Source: Neisseriaceae bacterium (lineage in GTDB: Bacteria > Pseudomonadota > Gammaproteobacteria > Burkholderiales > Chromobacteriaceae). Taken from it: a DNA stretch of 64,000 nt. Position 1 is the first letter of the stretch. The number at the start of each line of letters is the position of its first letter. The translations under genes and the position numbers were made by a program. Where the stretch lies: contig JAIYAC010000006.1 of assembly GCA_027489245.1 (NCBI GenBank), forward strand, positions 310,001-374,000. The letters run 5' to 3'. The notes beneath the pieces are model-generated. The model had not been told where the DNA came from. It was given only the letters and a program-made list of their open reading frames with translations, and did no database searches. This document shows positions 27,889-36,453 of this stretch, piece by piece.

Positions 27889-27903
27889 GCACAAAGCGTG
27901 CCA
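27889..27903 (-). promoter_or_regulatory. Sigma-54 promoter of the flgB-I operon
   Basis: On the minus strand TGGCACGCTTTGTGC matches the RpoN consensus TGGCACG-N4-TTGC with one mismatch, with correct -24 GG / -12 GC spacing. Two GC-rich inverted repeats further upstream (27984-28002, 28012-28031) could hold enhancer sites, but the second is also a terminator. Confidence 0.8.
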
Positions 27904-27983
27904 GCTTTTTTTGCCTGAAACCCTCAAGAAAACCCGCCTGCTGCCGATTGTCAGCCACCCGGCACCCGCCAGGCGGCAAGCAC

Positions 27984-28002
27984 TGCGGCAATATTTGCCG
28001 CA
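27984..28002. repeat. Inverted repeat upstream of flgB
   Basis: An 8-bp perfect dyad (27984-27991 with 27995-28002, 3-base centre), about 80 bp upstream of the sigma-54 element. Possible binding site for a FlrC/FleQ-type activator (inference from position). Confidence 0.35.
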
Positions 28003-28007
28003 TCATG

Positions 28008-28031
28008 CAAAACGCCGCCCGTGGGCGGCGT
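28008..28031 (-). terminator. Terminator of the OsmC-like gene
   Basis: A 9-bp GC stem (28012-28020 with 28023-28031); on the minus strand followed by TTTTGC. It lies 24 bp after the stop. Confidence 0.7.
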
Positions 28032-28054
28032 GGTCACTCGCTAGCAAGCGCAGG

Positions 28055-28474
28055 CTAATCGTCTTCGCGAATCTCGAAGTCGTGGCTGATATCAGCCGTC
28101 TTGCCCAGCATGATGGACGCCGAGCAGTATTTTTCAGCAGACAGGCTGATAGCACGCGCCACCACGTCTGCTTTCAGGCTGCGGCCAACCACCACAAAGT
28201 GGAAGTGGATCTTGGTAAACACTTTCGGGTCGGTATCGGCACGCTCAGCGTCCATTTCCACCCAACAGTCACGCACGTCCTGGCGCGATTTTTTCAGGAT
28301 AGACAACACGTCGTAGCTAGTGCAGCCCGCTGTGCCCAGCAGCAGCAGCTCCATCGGGCGCGGGCCCAGGTTACGGCCGCCACCTTCGGGTGCGCCGTCC
28401 ATCACCACCGCGTGGCCACTACCGGTTTCACCCATGAAACACACGCCATCCACCCACTTCAGTCTTGCCTTCAT
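28055..28474 (-). CDS. OsmC/YhfA family protein
   Basis: A 139-aa protein of the OsmC fold; relatives include thiol peroxidases (OsmC/Ohr) and the less-known YhfA group. The two family cysteines are visible in GTAGCTSYDVLSIL and SAEKYCSASIML. The spacing and PMELLLLGTAGC suit YhfA-like proteins more than Ohr; the substrate is unknown. The ATG at 28474 follows GGAGAG by 5 bases; 19 upstream in-frame codons look non-coding. It has its own terminator before the flgB promoter and is divergent from tsaD. Confidence 0.85.
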   Translation of the reverse strand: MKARLKWVDGVCFMGETGSGHAVVMDGAPEGGGRNLGPRPMELLLLGTAGCTSYDVLSILKKSRQDVRDCWVEMDAERADTDPKVFTKIHFHFVVVGRSLKADVVARAISLSAEKYCSASIMLGKTADISHDFEIREDD

Positions 28475-28580
28475 GCTTGCTCTCCGATTGAAACAGGGCA
28501 TCAGCCTAACATCGCCGATTTGGGCGGACAAAGAATCACCGGTAAAATGAAAAGATTATTTAGTTTTGAAGTGCACACAC

Positions 28581-29606
28581 ATGCTTGTTCTTGGTATCGA
28601 ATCGTCCTGTGACGAAACCGGCGTCGCCCTGTACGACACCGAACGCGGCCTGATTGCCGACCAGCTGCACTCCCAGATGGCCATGCACGCCGAGTACGGT
28701 GGCGTGGTGCCCGAGCTGGCCAGCCGCGACCATATCCGCCGCGTGCGCCCGCTCACCGACGCCTGCCTGGCAGAGGCGGGCGTCACCCTGCAGGACATCG
28801 ACGCCATTGCCTACACCCAGGGCCCTGGCCTGGGGGGGGCGCTACTGGTCGGCGCCAGCTACGCCAACGCCCTGGCCTACGGCCTGGGCAAGCCGGTGAT
28901 TGCGGTCCACCACCTGGAAGGCCACCTGCTGTCGCCGCTGCTGGCCGAGCCGCGCCCGGACTTCCCCTTCCTGGCGCTGCTGGTATCCGGCGGCCACACG
29001 CAGATCATGGCCGTGCGTGGCGTAGGCCAGTACGAGATTCTGGGCGAAACGCTGGACGACGCCGCCGGCGAAGCCTTCGATAAAACCGCCAAGCTGCTGG
29101 GCCTGCCCTACCCCGGCGGCCCGCTGCTGTCGCGCCTGGCCGAAGAAGGCGACCCGGCACGCTTCGAGCTGCCGCGCCCCATGCTGCACTCGGCCAACCT
29201 GGACATGAGCTTCTCCGGCCTGAAAACCGCCGTGCTGATGCTGAGCAAACAGGTAGAAGCCGAACACGGCAGCATCGACGAGCAAGCGCGCAAAGACATC
29301 TGCCGCGCCTTCCAGGAAGCCATCGTCGAGGTACTGGTGAGCAAGTGCATCAAGGCGCTGAAGCAAACCGGCATGCAGCGCATCGTGGTAGCTGGCGGCG
29401 TGGGTGCCAACAAACAGCTGCGCGCCGCGCTGGACGACGCCACACGTCGGCGCAAGTACCAGGTGTTCTACCCGCCGCTGAAGCTATGTACCGACAACGG
29501 CGCCATGATCGCCTTTGCCGGCGCCATGCGGCTGAAATACGCCACGCCGGCTGGCGGCTTTACGGTAAAGCCACGCTGGGAGCTCTCCAGCCTGCCTGCC
29601 GTGTAA
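28581..29606 (+). CDS. tsaD: tRNA N6-threonylcarbamoyladenosine transferase TsaD
   Basis: Transfers the threonylcarbamoyl group from threonylcarbamoyl-AMP to A37 of tRNAs reading ANN codons, together with TsaB and TsaE. The 341-aa product has the start [19 protein letters not shown], the metal motif [11 protein letters not shown] (His-x-Glu-Gly-His), [30 protein letters not shown] and [10 protein letters not shown]. The ATG at 28581 gives the standard N-terminus; a TTG five codons earlier is also in frame. Monocistronic. Confidence 0.96.
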   Translation: MLVLGIESSCDETGVALYDTERGLIADQLHSQMAMHAEYGGVVPELASRDHIRRVRPLTDACLAEAGVTLQDIDAIAYTQGPGLGGALLVGASYANALAYGLGKPVIAVHHLEGHLLSPLLAEPRPDFPFLALLVSGGHTQIMAVRGVGQYEILGETLDDAAGEAFDKTAKLLGLPYPGGPLLSRLAEEGDPARFELPRPMLHSANLDMSFSGLKTAVLMLSKQVEAEHGSIDEQARKDICRAFQEAIVEVLVSKCIKALKQTGMQRIVVAGGVGANKQLRAALDDATRRRKYQVFYPPLKLCTDNGAMIAFAGAMRLKYATPAGGFTVKPRWELSSLPAV

Positions 29607-29737
29607 GCCCCCCCCGCAACCCATACGGGCTGACGCTGCCTGGTCGGCGTCGCCCCCAACCACCACCCGCCATACCGGCTTTACGCGAGCGCTGATTGTT
29701 CGTGTTTTCGGTGTGCTGCCGTGGCAAACAATCAAAC

Positions 29738-31651
29738 ATGATCCAGCTAAAAAACCTTACCCTGCGCCGCGGCCTGAAAGAACTGCTGCTTGCGGCCAAC
29801 CTCACCATCAACCCCGGCAACAAAGCCGGTATCGTGGGCGCCAACGGTGCGGGCAAATCCAGCCTGTTTGCCCTGCTCAAAGGCGAGCTGCACGCCGACA
29901 GCGGCGACGCCATCGTACCGCCGCACTGGACGCTGGCCCACGTGGCGCAGGAAACCCCGGCGCTGGCGCAATCGGCGCTGGATTACGTGCTGGATGGCGA
30001 CGCCGAGCTACGCGGCCTGCAGCACAAGCTGGCCGCAGCCGAGGCCAGCGGCGACGGCCACGCCATCGGCAGCCTGCACGGCGAGCTGGACCGCATCGGC
30101 GGCTACGCCGCACCGTCGCGCGCGGCCAAGCTGCTGAACGGTCTGGGCTTTGCCCCCGACAGCCACGAGCGCCCGGTGTCCACCTTCTCTGGCGGCTGGC
30201 GCATGCGCCTGAACCTGGCCCAGGCGCTGATGTGCCGTTCCGACCTGTTGCTGCTGGACGAACCCACCAACCACCTGGACCTGGAAACCGTGCTGTGGCT
30301 GGAAGACTGGCTGAAAGCCTACGAAGGCACGCTGCTGGTGATCTCGCACGACCGCGATTTTCTGGACAGCATCACCAGCCATATCGTGGACGTGTCCAGC
30401 CAGAGCCTGACCCTCTACACCGGCAACTACAGCCAGTTCGAGGTGATGCGCGCCGAGAAACTGTCGCGCCAGCAAGGCGACTACGAAAAGCAGCAGCGCC
30501 AGATCGCGCACCTGGAATCATTCATCACCCGCTTCAAGGCCAAGGCCAGCAAGGCGCGCCAGGCGCAAAGCCGGGTAAAGGCACTGGAAAAGCTGGAACG
30601 CATCGCGCCCGCCCACGTGGCCTCGCCGTTTGACTTCCATTTCGATACGCCCGACAACCTGCCCAACCCGCTGCTGCGCCTCGATGCGGCCAACGTAGGC
30701 TACGGCAGCACCACCATCCTGCACCGGCTGGCGGTATCGGTAGAGGCCGGCAGCCGCATTGGCCTGCTGGGCGTCAACGGCGCCGGTAAATCCACGCTGG
30801 TCAAGCTGCTGGCCGGCGAGCTGCCACCGCAAAGCGGCGAGCTGATCTGCGCGCAAACGCTGAAAATCGGCTACTTCGCCCAGCACCAGCTGGACACGCT
30901 GCGCCCGGACGAGTCGCCGCTGCGCCACATGCAGCGCCTGGCGCCAGAGGTACGCGAGCAGGAGCTGCGCACCTTCCTGGGTGGTTTCAACTTCCGTGGC
31001 GATATGGTCAGCGACCCGGTGGGCCCGATGTCCGGCGGCGAAAAGTCGCGCCTGGCACTGGCAATGATCGTGTGGCAAAAGCCCAACCTGCTGCTGCTGG
31101 ATGAGCCGACCAACCACCTGGATCTGGAAATGCGCCACGCACTGACGCTGGCGCTACAGGACTTTGGCGGCGCGCTGGTGGTGGTGTCGCACGACCGCTC
31201 GCTGCTGGAATCCACCACCGACGTGTTCTGGCTGGTAGCCGATGGCACGGTGCAGCCGTTCGACGGCGACCTGGAAGACTACCGCCAATGGCGCCTGGCC
31301 CAGCTGGCCGAAGCCAACCGCCCGTCCAGCGGCGACGCACAAGCCGTCAACCGCAAAGACCAGAAGCGCCAGGAAGCCGAAGCACGGCAGAAGTTGGCCG
31401 CAGCCAAAAAACCGCTGCTGGCCAAGCTGACCAAGCTGGAAAAATCGCTGGAAAGCCTCAGCAGCGAAAAGGCCGCGCTGGATGGTTTTTTGTCCAGCGA
31501 GGACGCCTACAGCGACGCCAACAAAGCCAAGCTGGCCGACAGCATCCGCCGCCAGGGCGAGGTGGCTACCCAGCTGGAAAGCGTGGAAGAAGAATGGATG
31601 CTGCTGCAAGAAGAAATCGAAGCGGTGGAGCAGCAGCACGCCACCGGCTGA
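29738..31651 (+). CDS. yheS: ABC-F family ATPase YheS
   Basis: A soluble duplicated ABC ATPase of the ABC-F class, whose members act on ribosomes. At 637 aa it has the same length as E. coli YheS and matches it throughout (recalled). Domain 1 has Walker A GANGAGKSS (residues ~34-42), signature FSGGWRMRL and Walker B LLLLDEPTNHLD. A linker (about 240-310, KQQRQIAHLESFITRFKAKASKARQAQSRVKALEK) follows. Domain 2 has GVNGAGKST, MSGGEKSRL and LLLLDEPTNHLDLEMR. The C-terminal ~100 residues are coiled coil. The ATG at 29738 gives the expected MIQLKNLTLRRG; upstream in-frame codons are not conserved. It carries an exact dispersed word at 29791 (Ala-Ala-Asn-Leu). Confidence 0.94.
   Translation: MIQLKNLTLRRGLKELLLAANLTINPGNKAGIVGANGAGKSSLFALLKGELHADSGDAIVPPHWTLAHVAQETPALAQSALDYVLDGDAELRGLQHKLAAAEASGDGHAIGSLHGELDRIGGYAAPSRAAKLLNGLGFAPDSHERPVSTFSGGWRMRLNLAQALMCRSDLLLLDEPTNHLDLETVLWLEDWLKAYEGTLLVISHDRDFLDSITSHIVDVSSQSLTLYTGNYSQFEVMRAEKLSRQQGDYEKQQRQIAHLESFITRFKAKASKARQAQSRVKALEKLERIAPAHVASPFDFHFDTPDNLPNPLLRLDAANVGYGSTTILHRLAVSVEAGSRIGLLGVNGAGKSTLVKLLAGELPPQSGELICAQTLKIGYFAQHQLDTLRPDESPLRHMQRLAPEVREQELRTFLGGFNFRGDMVSDPVGPMSGGEKSRLALAMIVWQKPNLLLLDEPTNHLDLEMRHALTLALQDFGGALVVVSHDRSLLESTTDVFWLVADGTVQPFDGDLEDYRQWRLAQLAEANRPSSGDAQAVNRKDQKRQEAEARQKLAAAKKPLLAKLTKLEKSLESLSSEKAALDGFLSSEDAYSDANKAKLADSIRRQGEVATQLESVEEEWMLLQEEIEAVEQQHATG
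29791..29802 (+). repeat. Dispersed 12-mer, exact copy
   Basis: Exact copy at the 5' end of yheS, read as Ala-Ala-Asn-Leu. Confidence 0.9.
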
Positions 31652-31680
31652 TGCCCACCTGCATTGCCTGACAACACTCA

Positions 31681-31709
31681 GCCCTTGCCTCACCGGCAAG
31701 GGCTTTTTT
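31681..31709 (+). terminator. Terminator of yheS
   Basis: A 9-bp stem (31681-31689 with 31695-31703), loop TCACC, followed by six T. Confidence 0.9.
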
Positions 31710-31735
31710 GCGGCGTTTTACGCCAGCAGGGCCAG

Positions 31736-31747
31736 TGCGGCCAACCT
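31736..31747 (+). repeat. Dispersed 12-mer, exact copy
   Basis: Exact copy between the converging yheS and HAD phosphatase genes, after the terminator; non-coding. Confidence 0.9.
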
Positions 31748-31760
31748 TGGGCTGCCCGCC

Positions 31761-32546
31761 TCAGGCAAACCAGCGCGCCAGCGCCTGCGCCACCGCTGCC
31801 TCGGCGTGGTGGCCGATCACCGGGGCCTGCGGCACCCGCTGGCGCAGCGCGGCGCTGGCGTTAGCCATTACGTGCGGGTGGCCCACCAGGGCCAGCATTT
31901 CGGCGTCATTCAGCGCATCGCCAAACGCAGCGCAATCCGCCGGGTCGATGTCCAGCTGCTGCAATACATTCAGCAACGCACTGCCCTTGCTGACGCCGGG
32001 CGCCATGGCCTCCAGATAGCAGTCTTGCGAATAGGTCAGCGCCAGCTGGCCTTCAAAGCGGTACAGAATATCGGCCTCGATGCGCGCCAGCAGCGCCGGC
32101 TCGCCACAGTAAACAATCTTGGCCACGTCGCGGCCGTGGTAGTCGGCCAGGCTATCCAGCTGCTCGGCCGCTTGCGCGTACCAGTCCAGCCCGCCGCCGT
32201 GGTAGCGGCACGCCAGGCGGCGGTCGTCCAGATACAGCGCCATCTCCGCGCCCATGGCCAGCTCCGGCTGTACCAGCTTTTGCACCAGCGCCGGTGCCAG
32301 GTTGGCCGCAGCAAACACGCTGCCATCCGGCGCGTGTACGCGCGCGCCATTGGCGCTGAGCACCCAGGCCGGTACGCCCAGCTGCTGCAGCAAGGCCTGC
32401 ACAAAGGGGTAATGGCGACCGGTGGCCACCATGACCTGGCAGCCACTGGCGGCAGCACGGCGCAGGGCGTCCATATTGGCCGCTAGCGGCTGCGAGTCTG
32501 CCCCCAGAAAGGTTCCATCCAGATCGGTAATCACGGCACGTAGCAT
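31761..32546 (-). CDS. HAD-superfamily Cof-type phosphatase
   Basis: A 261-aa phosphatase of the HAD-IIB (Cof) group; relatives act on sugar phosphates or flavin phosphates. Motif I is DLDGTFLG (nucleophile D in ITDLDGT, residue ~8), motif II the Thr of VMVATGRHY, motif III the Lys of PGVSKGSAL, and motif IV GDALNDAEML. The ATG at 32546 has GGGAG 6 bases before it; the frame runs on for 200 codons upstream only as non-coding sequence antisense to the DeoR gene. It is divergent from that DeoR-type regulator (153-bp spacer with repeated CGGCAA), which may control it. An exact dispersed word lies inside (32299). Confidence 0.88.
   Translation of the reverse strand: MLRAVITDLDGTFLGADSQPLAANMDALRRAAASGCQVMVATGRHYPFVQALLQQLGVPAWVLSANGARVHAPDGSVFAAANLAPALVQKLVQPELAMGAEMALYLDDRRLACRYHGGGLDWYAQAAEQLDSLADYHGRDVAKIVYCGEPALLARIEADILYRFEGQLALTYSQDCYLEAMAPGVSKGSALLNVLQQLDIDPADCAAFGDALNDAEMLALVGHPHVMANASAALRQRVPQAPVIGHHAEAAVAQALARWFA
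32299..32310 (-). repeat. Dispersed 12-mer, exact copy
   Basis: Exact copy inside the HAD phosphatase gene, read there as Ala-Ala-Asn-Leu. Confidence 0.9.
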
Positions 32547-32593
32547 GGCAAGCTCCCAACGATAATCTGGCATCATTGTGCATAACCACGCAG

Positions 32594-32637
32594 CAATCGG
32601 CAAGCTTTCCCGCGCAAAAACCGGCAACAATCGGCAA
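32594..32637. promoter_or_regulatory. Repeated half-sites between the HAD and DeoR genes
   Basis: CAATCGGCAA occurs at 32594-32603 and again at 32628-32637, and a further CGGCAA at 32622-32627. All lie in the 153-bp divergent intergenic region, where a DeoR-type operator is expected. The assignment to this regulator is inference. Confidence 0.4.
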
Positions 32638-32699
32638 AACTTGACCCGATACTGCCGAGTGTTGCACGATGCGGCTTTACCCAGCCCGATAGCCCCGCC

Positions 32700-33482
32700 A
32701 TGACCCAGCCCGCCGCACCTGGCCTGCCCAGCGACCGCCAGACCTATATCCGCCAGCGCCTGCAGCAGGATGGCCGCGTGGTGGCCACCGAGCTGGCGCA
32801 AACGCTGGGCGTGTCGGAAGACTCTATCCGCCGCGACCTGCGCGAGCTGGCCAGCAGCGGCGTGTGCCAGCGCGTGTACGGTGGCGCCATCGCCATGACG
32901 CCCAACACCGGCAACTTCAGCCAGCGCAGCCACGAGAACATCGCACGCAAAGCCAGGTTGGCCGCAGCGGCGGTGCAGCTGCTGCGGCCAGGGCAGTTTG
33001 TGTTTCTGGATTCCGGCAGCACCAACCTGGAAATCGCCCGCGCCATCCCCGACGGGCTGCCGCTGACCATCGCCACCAATGCCATCCCGATCGCCGCTGC
33101 CCTGCTGGGGCGCACCGCGCTGGAGGTACTGGTGGTGGGCGGCCGCATGGACCACCGTATTGGCGGCACCATGGGCAGTAGCGCCATGCTGGACATCCAG
33201 ACGCTACGGCCGGACGTGTGCTTTCTGGGTACCTGCTCGCTGGATATCGAGCTGGGCGTGGGCACCACGCTGTCGGAAGAAGCGGCGCTCAAGCGCGAGC
33301 TGGTACGCCACAGCAGCCAGGTGGTGCTGTGCGTCACCAACGAAAAACTGGACACCGCCAGCCCGTTTTCGGTGGCAGCCATGGCCGATATCAGCCAGCT
33401 GGTGCTGGAGGCCGATGCCGAGCCGCACAAGCTGCAACGCCTGCGCGACTGCGGCGTACCGGTACTGCTGGCCAGCAGCTAA
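32700..33482 (+). CDS. DeoR/GlpR family transcriptional regulator
   Basis: A 260-aa repressor type that senses a sugar phosphate. The N-terminal helix-turn-helix (RQTYIRQRLQQDGRVVATELAQTLGVSEDSIRRDLRELASSGVCQRVYGGA, residues ~13-63) carries the DeoR signature. The effector domain has FLDSGSTNLEIARAIP, VLVVGGRMD and EEAALKRELVRHS. The divergent HAD phosphatase is a likely target. The gene contains an exact dispersed word (32955, Arg-Leu-Ala-Ala). The start at 32700 lacks a strong ribosome site but gives a normal N-terminus. Confidence 0.9.
   Translation: MTQPAAPGLPSDRQTYIRQRLQQDGRVVATELAQTLGVSEDSIRRDLRELASSGVCQRVYGGAIAMTPNTGNFSQRSHENIARKARLAAAAVQLLRPGQFVFLDSGSTNLEIARAIPDGLPLTIATNAIPIAAALLGRTALEVLVVGGRMDHRIGGTMGSSAMLDIQTLRPDVCFLGTCSLDIELGVGTTLSEEAALKRELVRHSSQVVLCVTNEKLDTASPFSVAAMADISQLVLEADAEPHKLQRLRDCGVPVLLASS
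32955..32966 (-). repeat. Dispersed 12-mer, exact copy
   Basis: Exact copy in the DeoR-type gene, read as Arg-Leu-Ala-Ala. Confidence 0.9.
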
Positions 33483-33505
33483 GCCCACGCTGGCGGCAGG
33501 CATGA

Positions 33506-33540
33506 AAAAACGGCGCCGCGGTATACCGGGCGCCGTTTTT
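33506..33540. terminator. Bidirectional terminator
   Basis: Long hairpin: 12-bp outer stem (33506-33517 with 33529-33540), one bulge, and an inner 10-base palindrome; five A before and five T after. It serves the converging DeoR-type gene and rimO. Confidence 0.9.
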
Positions 33541-33557
33541 GTGACCATGGCTAGCGC

Positions 33558-34877
33558 TTACACGCGCTCGCCCCACAGGTCGTGCTCGCTGGCATCCACG
33601 ATCTCGACCTGCACGAAGTCGCCCACGCTCAGGCCATTCGCGTCTTCAACAAACACCAGGCCGTCGATTTCCGGTGCATCGGCGTAGCTGCGGCAGATAG
33701 CCGTGCCCTCTTCGTCGATCTCGTCTACCAGCACGGTCAGCGTGCGGCCAACCCGTGCCGCCAGGCGGGCGGCGGAGATTTCTGCCTGCACGGCCATGAA
33801 GCGCTCCTTGCGGGCTTCTTTCACGTCTTCCGGCACCGGATCGGCCAGCTCGTTGGCCGCGGCGCCTTCTACCGGCGAATAGGTGAAACAGCCTACGCGG
33901 TCCAGCTGCGCTTCTTCGATAAAGGCCAGCAGCTCTTCGAAGTCTTCTTCGGTTTCGCCAGGGAAGCCCACGATAAAGGTGGAACGGATCACCAGGTCGG
34001 GGCAGATCTCGCGCCATTTCTTGATACGGCCCAGCACGTTTTCGCTGTTGGCCGGGCGCTTCATCAGCTTCAGGATCTTCTGGCTGGCGTGCTGGAACGG
34101 GATATCCAGATACGGCAGGATCTTGCCTTCGGCCATCAGCGGGATGATGTCGTCCACGCTAGGGTACGGGTACACGTAGTGCAGGCGCACCCAGATGCCG
34201 TGCTTGCCCAGCTCTTCGCACAGCTCCAGCAGGCGGGTCTTGATGGGGCGGCCGTTGTAGAAGCCCAGCTTGTACTTCTGGTCTACACCGTAGGCGGAGG
34301 TGTCTTGCGAGATGATCAGCAGCTCTTTTACGCCGGCCTTGGCCAGGTTGGCCGCCTCGGACAGCACGCTGTCGATGGCACGGCTGTCCAGGTCGCCACG
34401 CATGGACGGAATAATGCAGAAGGTGCAGCGGTGGTTACAGCCTTCGGAAATCTTCACGTAGGCGTAGTGCTTGGGCGTGAGGCGCACGCCGATATCCGGC
34501 ACCAGGTCCACAAACGGGTCGTGCGGCTTGGGCAGGTGGGTGTGCACGTGGGTCATCACCTCGTCGGTGGCGTGCGGGCCGGTAATGGCCAGCACCGACG
34601 GGTGCGCTTCTTTCACCACGTCGCCCTTGGCACCCAGACAGCCGGTAACGATCACTTTGCCGTTTTCGTTGAGCGCCTCACCGATGGCATCCAGCGATTC
34701 CTGCACGGCTGCATCGATAAAACCACAGGTATTGACGACCACCAGGTCAGCACCATTGTACGTACCGGAAATTTCATAACCCTCGGCGCGCAGGCGCGTC
34801 AGGATCTGCTCGGAATCCGAAGCTGCTTTTGGACAGCCAAGGCTCACGAAGCCTACTTTTGGAGCAATGTGCGACAT
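33558..34877 (-). CDS. rimO: Ribosomal protein S12 methylthiotransferase RimO
   Basis: Radical-SAM enzyme that methylthiolates an aspartate of ribosomal protein S12. The 439-aa protein has the N-terminal MTTase domain with three cluster cysteines ([27 protein letters not shown]). The radical-SAM CxxxCxxC is [16 protein letters not shown] (about residue 145), and a C-terminal TRAM domain ends at DLWGERV. The ATG at 34877 gives the usual [17 protein letters not shown]; the frame extends eight codons to a TTG. Monocistronic between terminators. Confidence 0.96.
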   Translation of the reverse strand: MSHIAPKVGFVSLGCPKAASDSEQILTRLRAEGYEISGTYNGADLVVVNTCGFIDAAVQESLDAIGEALNENGKVIVTGCLGAKGDVVKEAHPSVLAITGPHATDEVMTHVHTHLPKPHDPFVDLVPDIGVRLTPKHYAYVKISEGCNHRCTFCIIPSMRGDLDSRAIDSVLSEAANLAKAGVKELLIISQDTSAYGVDQKYKLGFYNGRPIKTRLLELCEELGKHGIWVRLHYVYPYPSVDDIIPLMAEGKILPYLDIPFQHASQKILKLMKRPANSENVLGRIKKWREICPDLVIRSTFIVGFPGETEEDFEELLAFIEEAQLDRVGCFTYSPVEGAAANELADPVPEDVKEARKERFMAVQAEISAARLAARVGRTLTVLVDEIDEEGTAICRSYADAPEIDGLVFVEDANGLSVGDFVQVEIVDASEHDLWGERV

Positions 34878-34912
34878 GTAAACGTCAACCCTGTAGATCA
34901 ATAAAGACAGAA

Positions 34913-34940
34913 AGCCGGGCGCTGCAATCAGCGCCCGGCT
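34913..34940 (-). terminator. Terminator of phaR
   Basis: A 12-bp stem (34913-34924 with 34929-34940), loop CAAT; on the minus strand followed by TTTCTGTCTTT. Confidence 0.7.
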
Positions 34941-34977
34941 AGATGGGGTGGATTATAAAAAATTCTGCGCAATAAAA

Positions 34978-35550
34978 CTACTTGCCCGGCTCATCCTTGC
35001 CGTCTTCACGCGCCGGCGGGTAGGCGGGAAAGCCAAAGCCGGTAAACATGGTGCGCGCTTGCTCCTGCATGCGGTTTTGCATGTCCAGGAACATATTGGT
35101 GCTCTGGTCCAGGTAGCTGGACATCATGTTCTGCATGGCCGGGCCCTGGAAATTCAGGAAATCGCCCCACAGCTTGGCACCCAGCAGCGGGTTATCGCCG
35201 TACATGGCCTTGGTTTGCTCTTGCATCTTTTGTTGCAGTTGCACAAAAACCTGCAGGTTTTTTTCCAGGAAGGGGCCCATCATGCCCTGCATGGCCTGGC
35301 CGTAGAAGCGGATGAACTGCGTCAGCACTTCGTAGCTGAACATCGGCGAGCCGCCGCTTTCTTCTTCCAGAATGATCTGTAGCAGTACGCCACGGGTAAT
35401 GTCATCGTGGGTTTTGGCATCCACGACCTGGATGTCCACATTGTCCAGTACCAGCTGTTTTACATCGCCCAGCGTGATATAGGAACTGGTTGCAGTATCG
35501 TACAGACGACGGTTCGGGTACTTCTTGATCACCCGTTTTTCTACGCTCAT
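34978..35550 (-). CDS. phaR: Polyhydroxyalkanoate synthesis repressor PhaR
   Basis: Regulator that binds both PHA granules and the promoters of phasin genes; free PhaR represses them. The 190-aa protein has the N-terminal PHA-accumulation DNA-binding domain (KRVIKKYPNRRLYDTATSSYITLGDVKQLVLD, residues ~5-36). Two Met/Gln-rich PHB-accumulation segments follow (FIRFYGQAMQGMMGPFLEKNLQVFVQLQQ and MQNMMSSYLDQSTNMFLDMQNRMQEQ). The ATG at 35550 follows GGGAGAG; the frame continues 14 codons upstream. The divergent neighbour is a phasin, and a TTGTGC-N3-GCACAA dyad stands between them. Confidence 0.94.
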   Translation of the reverse strand: MSVEKRVIKKYPNRRLYDTATSSYITLGDVKQLVLDNVDIQVVDAKTHDDITRGVLLQIILEEESGGSPMFSYEVLTQFIRFYGQAMQGMMGPFLEKNLQVFVQLQQKMQEQTKAMYGDNPLLGAKLWGDFLNFQGPAMQNMMSSYLDQSTNMFLDMQNRMQEQARTMFTGFGFPAYPPAREDGKDEPGK

Positions 35551-35666
35551 GAAACACTCTCCCAGCTTATCTGTTTTGTTGTGTGCCGCCACATTACCAT
35601 AAATGCAACAGCCTAGAGCAAAACTCCTAGTCAGCCAGCCGCGGCCACGCTAACATTCGATCAGCA

Positions 35667-35681
35667 TTGTGCATCGCACAA
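35667..35681. promoter_or_regulatory. Probable PhaR operator
   Basis: Perfect dyad TTGTGC-ATC-GCACAA, 86 bp upstream of the phasin start and 117 bp upstream of phaR. PhaR sites described in other bacteria are TGC-rich dyads; assignment here is inference from position and type. Confidence 0.5.
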
Positions 35682-35766
35682 AAACACCGCTTCAGACGGT
35701 GCGACCACAGAACACTGCTGTGCCAAACCATGCAATCAACATCTATTGTGTTACGAGGATCCCAGT

Positions 35767-36324
35767 ATGACTACTTCTAACGAACAATTCGCCAAACTGT
35801 CCGCAAATGGCTTCGAAGCCGCTTTCCGCGTTGCACAAATCACACTGGACAGCGCTGAACGCTTTGCCAAACTGAGCCTGGAGCTGTCCAAGCAAACGCT
35901 GGAAGAAAACGTAAAACTGGCTCGCGAGCTGGGTAGCGTGAAAGACCCGCAAGAAGCCCTGTCCCGCGTGAACAAGCTGGCCGCACAAAACCTGGAACAA
36001 GCTGTTGCTAACAGCCGCAACGTTTACGACATCGTGTCGCAAACCCAGACCGAGCTGAGCAAAGTGGCCGAAAGCAATATCGCCGACCTGAACAAAACCC
36101 TGATCGGCAACGTTGAAGCCCTGACCAAAAATGCACCGGCCGGTTCCGAAGCTGCCGTCAATGCACTGAAATCCGGCCTGGCTGCCAGCGCCGCTGCCTT
36201 CAGCACCCTGAGCAAAGCCGGCCAGCAAGTCGCCGAGTTTGCCGACAGCAGCGTCAAAGCCGCCACCAGCGCCACCGCCGACGCAGTAAAAGCTGCGGCC
36301 AAGCGCACTGGCCCGGCTGCTTGA
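35767..36324 (+). CDS. Phasin family protein (PHA granule-associated)
   Basis: Coats polyhydroxyalkanoate granules in the cytoplasm and controls their size. The 185-aa product is almost wholly helical, with the phasin_2 pattern: MTTSNEQFAKLSANGFEAAFRVAQITLDSAERFAKLSLELSKQTLEENVKLARELG, then QTQTELSKVAESNIADLNKTLIGNVEALTKNAPAGSEAAVNALKSGLAAS. The Ala/Lys-rich tail is typical. The ATG at 35767 follows GAGGAT by 6 bases. No PHA synthase is in the window; phaR is divergent and probably represses this gene. Confidence 0.9.
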   Translation: MTTSNEQFAKLSANGFEAAFRVAQITLDSAERFAKLSLELSKQTLEENVKLARELGSVKDPQEALSRVNKLAAQNLEQAVANSRNVYDIVSQTQTELSKVAESNIADLNKTLIGNVEALTKNAPAGSEAAVNALKSGLAASAAAFSTLSKAGQQVAEFADSSVKAATSATADAVKAAAKRTGPAA

Positions 36325-36345
36325 TAGCAGGTACCCGCCAGATAG

Positions 36346-36373
36346 AATCCCCGCCCCATGGCGGGGATTTTTC
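36346..36373 (+). terminator. Terminator of the phasin gene
   Basis: A 10-bp stem (36346-36355 with 36360-36369), loop CCAT, then TTTTCTTT. Confidence 0.85.
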
Positions 36374-36453
36374 TTTGCTGCGCGCACGTAGTAGCTTGCC
36401 CGCGTAAGGGTTACAATGCGCAGCATCAAGCCAACGACTGGAAGCATTGCAGC

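Noticed and set aside
35691-35700. TTCAGACGGT, 9 of 10 bases of the classical Neisseria uptake sequence (reverse strand)
   Set aside because: I noticed only this single near match; one copy in 64 kb is not evidence that the classical dialect is used here.
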